Source of the DNA: JAGNHN01 sp964590645
GTDB lineage: Bacteria > Bacteroidota > Bacteroidia > Bacteroidales > JAGNHN01
DNA: 64,000 bases
Assembly (NCBI GenBank): GCA_964590645.1
Contig: CAZPYJ010000002.1
Coordinates: 62,001 to 126,000 of the forward strand
Reading direction: 5' to 3'
Of this stretch, positions 60,317-64,000 are shown in pieces (the stretch's first letter is position 1; each line of letters starts with the position of its first letter). The position numbers and the translations under genes were made by a program. The notes under the pieces were generated by a model, which saw only the letters and a list, made by a program, of their open reading frames with translations, did not search any database and was not told the DNA's origin.

Positions 60317-62533
60317 TTAATTCCCCAATTCAGAAATAAACTTGATTCGGACCAGGCGGATCTCCAGTTCGGTGAACTCATCCGCCCCCAGTTCCTGCAA
60401 GGCATCCTCTACACTATCCGTTTCGGCTTCGTGGAAGTAATCATAGATTTCTTCCTGATGATATTCATCCACGGCTTCATCTATATAATAGTCAATATCC
60501 ACCCTGGTTCCGCTGGCCACGATGCTTTCGATCTCCTCCAGCAGTTCTTCCAGGTTGATATTCTTGGCCCTGGCGATATCATCCAGGCTGCGTTTGCGGT
60601 CGATGCTCTGAATGATATACACTTTCAGTCCGCTCTTATTGACTACACTCTTCACCACCAAATCATTGGGGCGGGTAATGTCGTTTTCCTCCACATACTC
60701 CCTGATCAGGTCCAGAAAAGGCTCTCCATACTTCCTGGCTTTTCCCTGGCCCACCCCGGTACATTGGGTCAGTTCTTCCTGGTTCAGGGGATAGAGAATG
60801 GCCATATCTTCCAGGCTGGGATCCTGGAAGATCACAAAAGGAGGCAGTTTTTCTTTGTGGGATATATCTTTCCTCAGGTCCTTCAGCATTGAAAAGAGGG
60901 CTTTATCCGCATTCCCGCCTTTTCCGGCAGCCAGGGCACTTTCAAAAGCATCCTCTTCTTCCTTCTCAAAATCGTGGTCGCGTGCCAGCATCACGGACAC
61001 CGGATTTTCCATAAAGGCCAGGCCTGCTTTGCTGACTTTCAAGATACCATAGTTCTCAATATCCTTGATCAGGTACTGGGAAATCAGGGCCTGACGAACG
61101 GCAGCACTCCACACTTTTTCATCATCCTTTATTCCCTTACCGAAATTCTGCAGCAGGTGATGCCGGTATTGTTTGATCTGTGTAGTGGGTTTGCCTGTAA
61201 TGATATTAATGATGTGTGGTGCTTTGAACTGTTGGTGAACTTCGAGGATGGTGGAAAGGAGGATACGGATGTGTTCCTTCCCCTCAAACTTCTCCCTGGG
61301 GTTATTGCAGTTGTCACAATTCTCGCAGCTTTCGCGGTGATAGCTTTCACCGAAGTAATGCAATAGCAGCTTCCGGCGGCATACCGATGATTCGGCGTAA
61401 GCCACCGTTTCGAGCAGCAACTGCTGGGCGATCTCCTGCTCTGCCACCGGCTTGCCTTTCATAAACTTTTCCAGCTTCTGCACATCGTCATAGCTGTAGA
61501 ATGTGAGACAGTTTCCTTCGCCTCCGTCCCGACCTGCCCGACCGGTTTCCTGATAATAGCCTTCCAGGCTTTTGGGAATATCGTGGTGAATGACAAAGCG
61601 CACGTCCGGTTTATCTATGCCCATTCCGAAGGCAATGGTAGCTACGATTACATCTGCTTCCTCCATCAGAAATTTATCCTGATTCGTCACCCGGGTTTGG
61701 GAATCCAGCCCTGCGTGATACGGCAATGCCTTGATGCCGTTCACTTGCAAGACCTCAGCTACCTCCTCCACTTTTTTCCGGCTGAGACAGTAAACAATGC
61801 CTGATTTTCCAGGCTGGGATTTAATATATCGGATGATATCCCTGATTGCATTTTTATTCTTCGGTCTTACTTCATAGTACAAATTCGGGCGGTTGAAAGA
61901 GGACTGAAAAATATTGGCATCCAGCATTTTGAGGTTTTTCTGGATGTCTTGCTGTACCTTGGGCGTAGCGGTAGCGGTCAGGGCGATCAGGGGTACATTA
62001 AACCCAATGGCATCAATGATGGGCCGGATGCGGCGGTATTCTGGCCGAAAATCGTGGCCCCATTCTGAAATGCAATGGGCTTCATCGATGGCGTAAAATG
62101 AAATATGGATATTTTGCAGAAAAGCAACATTCTCCGCTTTGGTCAGCGATTCAGGGGCAACATACAGGAGTTTGGTTTTGCCTTCCGTCAGATCTGCCTT
62201 GACCTGAGTGATCTCGGCTTTTGTTAGGGAAGAGTTCAGAAAATGAGCTACCCCGGCATCCTCGTGGAAATTCCGGATGGCGTCTACCTGGTTCTTCATC
62301 AGGGCGATCAGGGGAGAGATAATGATCGCTGTTCCTTCGCTGATCAAAGCTGGAAGTTGGTAGCACATTGACTTCCCTCCCCCGGTGGGCATAATCACAA
62401 AGGTATCATTACCGGCCAGTACACTGCGGATAATATCTTCCTGGTTCCCTTTAAAGGAATCAAATCCAAAGATCTGTTTCAGTAAATCGTGCAATGAATA
62501 CTTAGCCGTTACAGCCATCCTTCTGCTCATCAT
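60317..62533 (-). CDS. recQ: RecQ-type ATP-dependent DNA helicase
   Basis: From ATG 62533 the product is 738 residues; ATG 62530 and 62518 are close alternatives. The helicase core has Walker A TGGGKSMCYQLP (about 50-61), DEAHCISEWGHDFRPEY and the QETGRAGRDGG motif VI. The zinc module is CRRKLLLHYFGESY with ESCENCDNCNNP, then a winged helix (RQC), an HRDC domain (about 590-670) and a C-terminal helical tail. It unwinds recombination intermediates and stalled forks. It is divergent from the kpsF-like gene, an arrangement I recall from other Bacteroidota. Confidence 0.93.
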   Translation of the reverse strand: MMSRRMAVTAKYSLHDLLKQIFGFDSFKGNQEDIIRSVLAGNDTFVIMPTGGGKSMCYQLPALISEGTAIIISPLIALMKNQVDAIRNFHEDAGVAHFLNSSLTKAEITQVKADLTEGKTKLLYVAPESLTKAENVAFLQNIHISFYAIDEAHCISEWGHDFRPEYRRIRPIIDAIGFNVPLIALTATATPKVQQDIQKNLKMLDANIFQSSFNRPNLYYEVRPKNKNAIRDIIRYIKSQPGKSGIVYCLSRKKVEEVAEVLQVNGIKALPYHAGLDSQTRVTNQDKFLMEEADVIVATIAFGMGIDKPDVRFVIHHDIPKSLEGYYQETGRAGRDGGEGNCLTFYSYDDVQKLEKFMKGKPVAEQEIAQQLLLETVAYAESSVCRRKLLLHYFGESYHRESCENCDNCNNPREKFEGKEHIRILLSTILEVHQQFKAPHIINIITGKPTTQIKQYRHHLLQNFGKGIKDDEKVWSAAVRQALISQYLIKDIENYGILKVSKAGLAFMENPVSVMLARDHDFEKEEEDAFESALAAGKGGNADKALFSMLKDLRKDISHKEKLPPFVIFQDPSLEDMAILYPLNQEELTQCTGVGQGKARKYGEPFLDLIREYVEENDITRPNDLVVKSVVNKSGLKVYIIQSIDRKRSLDDIARAKNINLEELLEEIESIVASGTRVDIDYYIDEAVDEYHQEEIYDYFHEAETDSVEDALQELGADEFTELEIRLVRIKFISELGN

Positions 62534-62679
62534 CGATTTTTCAATAGCTTTGCATAGAAGGAAGTAAGATACGCATTTCGATTGATTTACAGCAAGACTT
62601 CCCTCAAAGTGGCCCGGATTCGTTTTCCGGGCGGCCTGCTTATACAAATATAAAATTTTTTAAAGATCACCCAATATTA

Positions 62680-63654
62680 TTGTATCCCTTGAAAACGACG
62701 GAAGAGATAAGACTGATCGCTGCCCGCACTATCCTGGAGGAAGCGGAAGCCACGGCCCGATTGGCCGATCACCTGGATGAAGACATCGGAAAGGTAGTAC
62801 ACACTATTCTTGCCAGCCGGGGAAGGGTAATCACCACCGGAATAGGCAAAAGCGCCATCATCGCCCAAAAGATCGTGGCCAGCCTGAACTCCACCGGAAC
62901 CCCCGCCATTTTTATGCACGCCGCCGATGCCATCCACGGCGACCTGGGCATTGTGCAGCACGATGATGTGATCATTTGCGTCTCCAACAGTGGGAATACC
63001 CCTGAGATCAAAGTCCTGGTCCCCATCCTTAAAGCCCTGGGAAACACCCTGGTGGCTTTATGCGGAGAAGCGGCGTCCTATTTGGTCCAACAGTCACATT
63101 ACTTTTTGAATGCCTCGGTGGAGAAAGAAGCCTGTCCCAACAACCTTGCGCCCACATCCAGTACTACCGCCCAGCTGGTGATGGGCGATGCCCTGGCTGT
63201 TTGCCTGTTGGAAGCCCGGGGCTTTACCCGTGAAGACTTCGCCCGCTTTCACCCCGGAGGGTCTCTTGGTAAACGACTCTATCTGAAAGTTGGAGATGTA
63301 TTTCCGCGCAACCAGGTACCAGCAGTGCAAGAGGACGATGATATCCGGAAAGTTATTGTGGAGATTTCTTCCCGGCGCCTGGGCGCCACAGCCGTGCTCA
63401 AAGAAGGTCAACTCAGCGGCATCATCACCGATGGAGATCTGCGCCGGATGCTTATGCAATATGATGATGTAAAAGAAATGTGTGCCGCAGACATAATGAG
63501 CCGCAACCCCAGTACGGTGACGGGAGAAATGCTGGTGGTGGATGCCCTGCAATTGATGAAAGCAAAGAATATTACACAACTGCTTGTTACGGAAGGAAAT
63601 CAATATGTCGGGGTCATTCACCTGCACGATATTCTGAAAGAAGGGGTGCTCTAA
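62680..63654 (+). CDS. Arabinose-5-phosphate isomerase (KpsF/GutQ/KdsD family)
   Basis: The 324-residue protein (TTG 62680; TTG 62689 is an alternative, no ATG fits) has an N-terminal SIS sugar-isomerase domain (about 30-190, TTGIGKSAIIAQKI, SNSGNTPEIKVL and APTSSTTAQLVMGDALAV) and two C-terminal CBS domains (about 205-320). It turns ribulose-5-phosphate into arabinose-5-phosphate, the first step of KDO synthesis, and complements kdsB at the other end of the window. The next gene follows by 23 bases. Confidence 0.92.
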   Translation: MYPLKTTEEIRLIAARTILEEAEATARLADHLDEDIGKVVHTILASRGRVITTGIGKSAIIAQKIVASLNSTGTPAIFMHAADAIHGDLGIVQHDDVIICVSNSGNTPEIKVLVPILKALGNTLVALCGEAASYLVQQSHYFLNASVEKEACPNNLAPTSSTTAQLVMGDALAVCLLEARGFTREDFARFHPGGSLGKRLYLKVGDVFPRNQVPAVQEDDDIRKVIVEISSRRLGATAVLKEGQLSGIITDGDLRRMLMQYDDVKEMCAADIMSRNPSTVTGEMLVVDALQLMKAKNITQLLVTEGNQYVGVIHLHDILKEGVL

Positions 63655-63677
63655 CATTACTTAAAGACGATTTACCT

Positions 63678-64000
63678 ATGAGCCAAGATCCAGCCGCTTT
63701 CAACACCTACCGGGAGCAAATGAATGAAAAACTCCTCTCCACCCGCCCCAAAATCCTGCAGCGAATATACAGCCTTGACCATCTGGCCTATCAGCCCGGA
63801 GCCCTCGATGAACGGACCAAAGAAATGCTGGGACTGGTATCCTCGATGGTCCTGCGCTGCGATGACTGCATCCGCTACCACCTGTTGCGCTGCCATAAGC
63901 TTGGTCTCACACGTGCACAATTAGACGAGATCTTCGGCATTGCCAATCTGGTAGGAGGAACTATTGTCATTCCCCATACCCGCCGCGCATTGGAGTTCTG
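63678..64000 (+). CDS. Carboxymuconolactone decarboxylase-like protein (3' end outside window)
   Basis: From ATG 63678 the frame is open to the right edge (107 codons). It has the AhpD/CMD-type redox pair in RCDDCIRYHLLRCHKLGLT (CxxC six residues before a His) and a VGGTIVIPHTRRALEF helix. Members act as decarboxylases or as alkylhydroperoxidase-like redox proteins; the CxxC...H pattern points to the latter. It probably shares a transcript with the isomerase gene. Confidence 0.8.
   Translation, partial: MSQDPAAFNTYREQMNEKLLSTRPKILQRIYSLDHLAYQPGALDERTKEMLGLVSSMVLRCDDCIRYHLLRCHKLGLTRAQLDEIFGIANLVGGTIVIPHTRRALEF

Noticed and set aside
1..64000. Mobile elements, prophage, toxin-antitoxin, restriction or other defence system
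   Set aside because: No transposase, integrase, phage structural, methylase/endonuclease or toxin-like gene was recognised; RecQ here lies beside kpsF in a housekeeping setting.

Overview
The window looks like ordinary chromosome of a member of the Bacteroidota, probably close to the Saprospiria/Chitinophagia. The case rests on many secreted proteins with type IX secretion (T9SS, Por) C-terminal sorting tails, two gliding-motility-associated C-terminal domains, GEVED and choice-of-anchor-L adhesin-like domains, an HU-CCDC81/SPOR protein, a DUF4296 lipoprotein, a queuine tRNA-ribosyltransferase without zinc cysteines, and repeated use of the Bacteroidota -7 promoter box TAnnTTTG. I see no tRNA, rRNA, phage, insertion sequence, CRISPR or plasmid functions. 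Assignment below phylum level is inference.

Layout: 0-5.4 kb holds the end of an NAD+ synthetase gene facing a minus-strand run of NifU-like scaffold, Mrp ATPase, alkyltransferase-like protein, TrmB, HU/SPOR protein, KdsB and deoxynucleoside kinase. 5.4-12.4 kb has a bacterial GH3 adenylating enzyme, ispE, an LptF/LptG permease, tgt, a glycosyltransferase, a sigma factor and a small secreted protein. 12.4-16.9 kb has a ~1,000-residue receiver plus PEP/pyruvate-binding protein, a secreted TPR protein and a ~0.9 kb gene-free repeat island. 16.9-20.5 kb is a three-gene biotin-dependent acyl-CoA carboxylase operon ended by a clear terminator.

20.5-31.2 kb contains secreted proteins, mazG, a 2-Cys peroxiredoxin, an adaptor-permease-TolC export operon with no ATPase gene, and folE. 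31.4-37.8 kb holds a 1,350-residue GEVED/thioredoxin-fold surface protein and a secreted SGNH hydrolase. 37.9-44.1 kb is a five-gene phenylalanine/tyrosine degradation operon (hmgA, hppD, fahA, flavin reductase, aromatic amino acid hydroxylase) behind the best promoter in the window. 44.4-56.2 kb has relA/spoT, a gliding-type surface protein with ribE behind it, a T9SS protein, a membrane iron-sulfur electron-transfer pair, an MFS carrier and an M20 dipeptidase. 56.4-64 kb has a choice-of-anchor-L adhesin, DUF4296 and OmpH-like envelope proteins, RecQ, an arabinose-5-phosphate isomerase and the start of a carboxymuconolactone-decarboxylase-like gene.

Themes: outer membrane and LPS (KdsB, KpsF, LptG, OmpH, SPOR), surface secretion by T9SS, stringent response, aromatic amino acid catabolism and cofactor synthesis. 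I did not find an obvious new multi-gene defence or mobile system. The most unusual structure is the repeat island at 16.0-16.7 kb. Gene starts were often decided by the position of a TAnnTTTG box 15-45 bases upstream.
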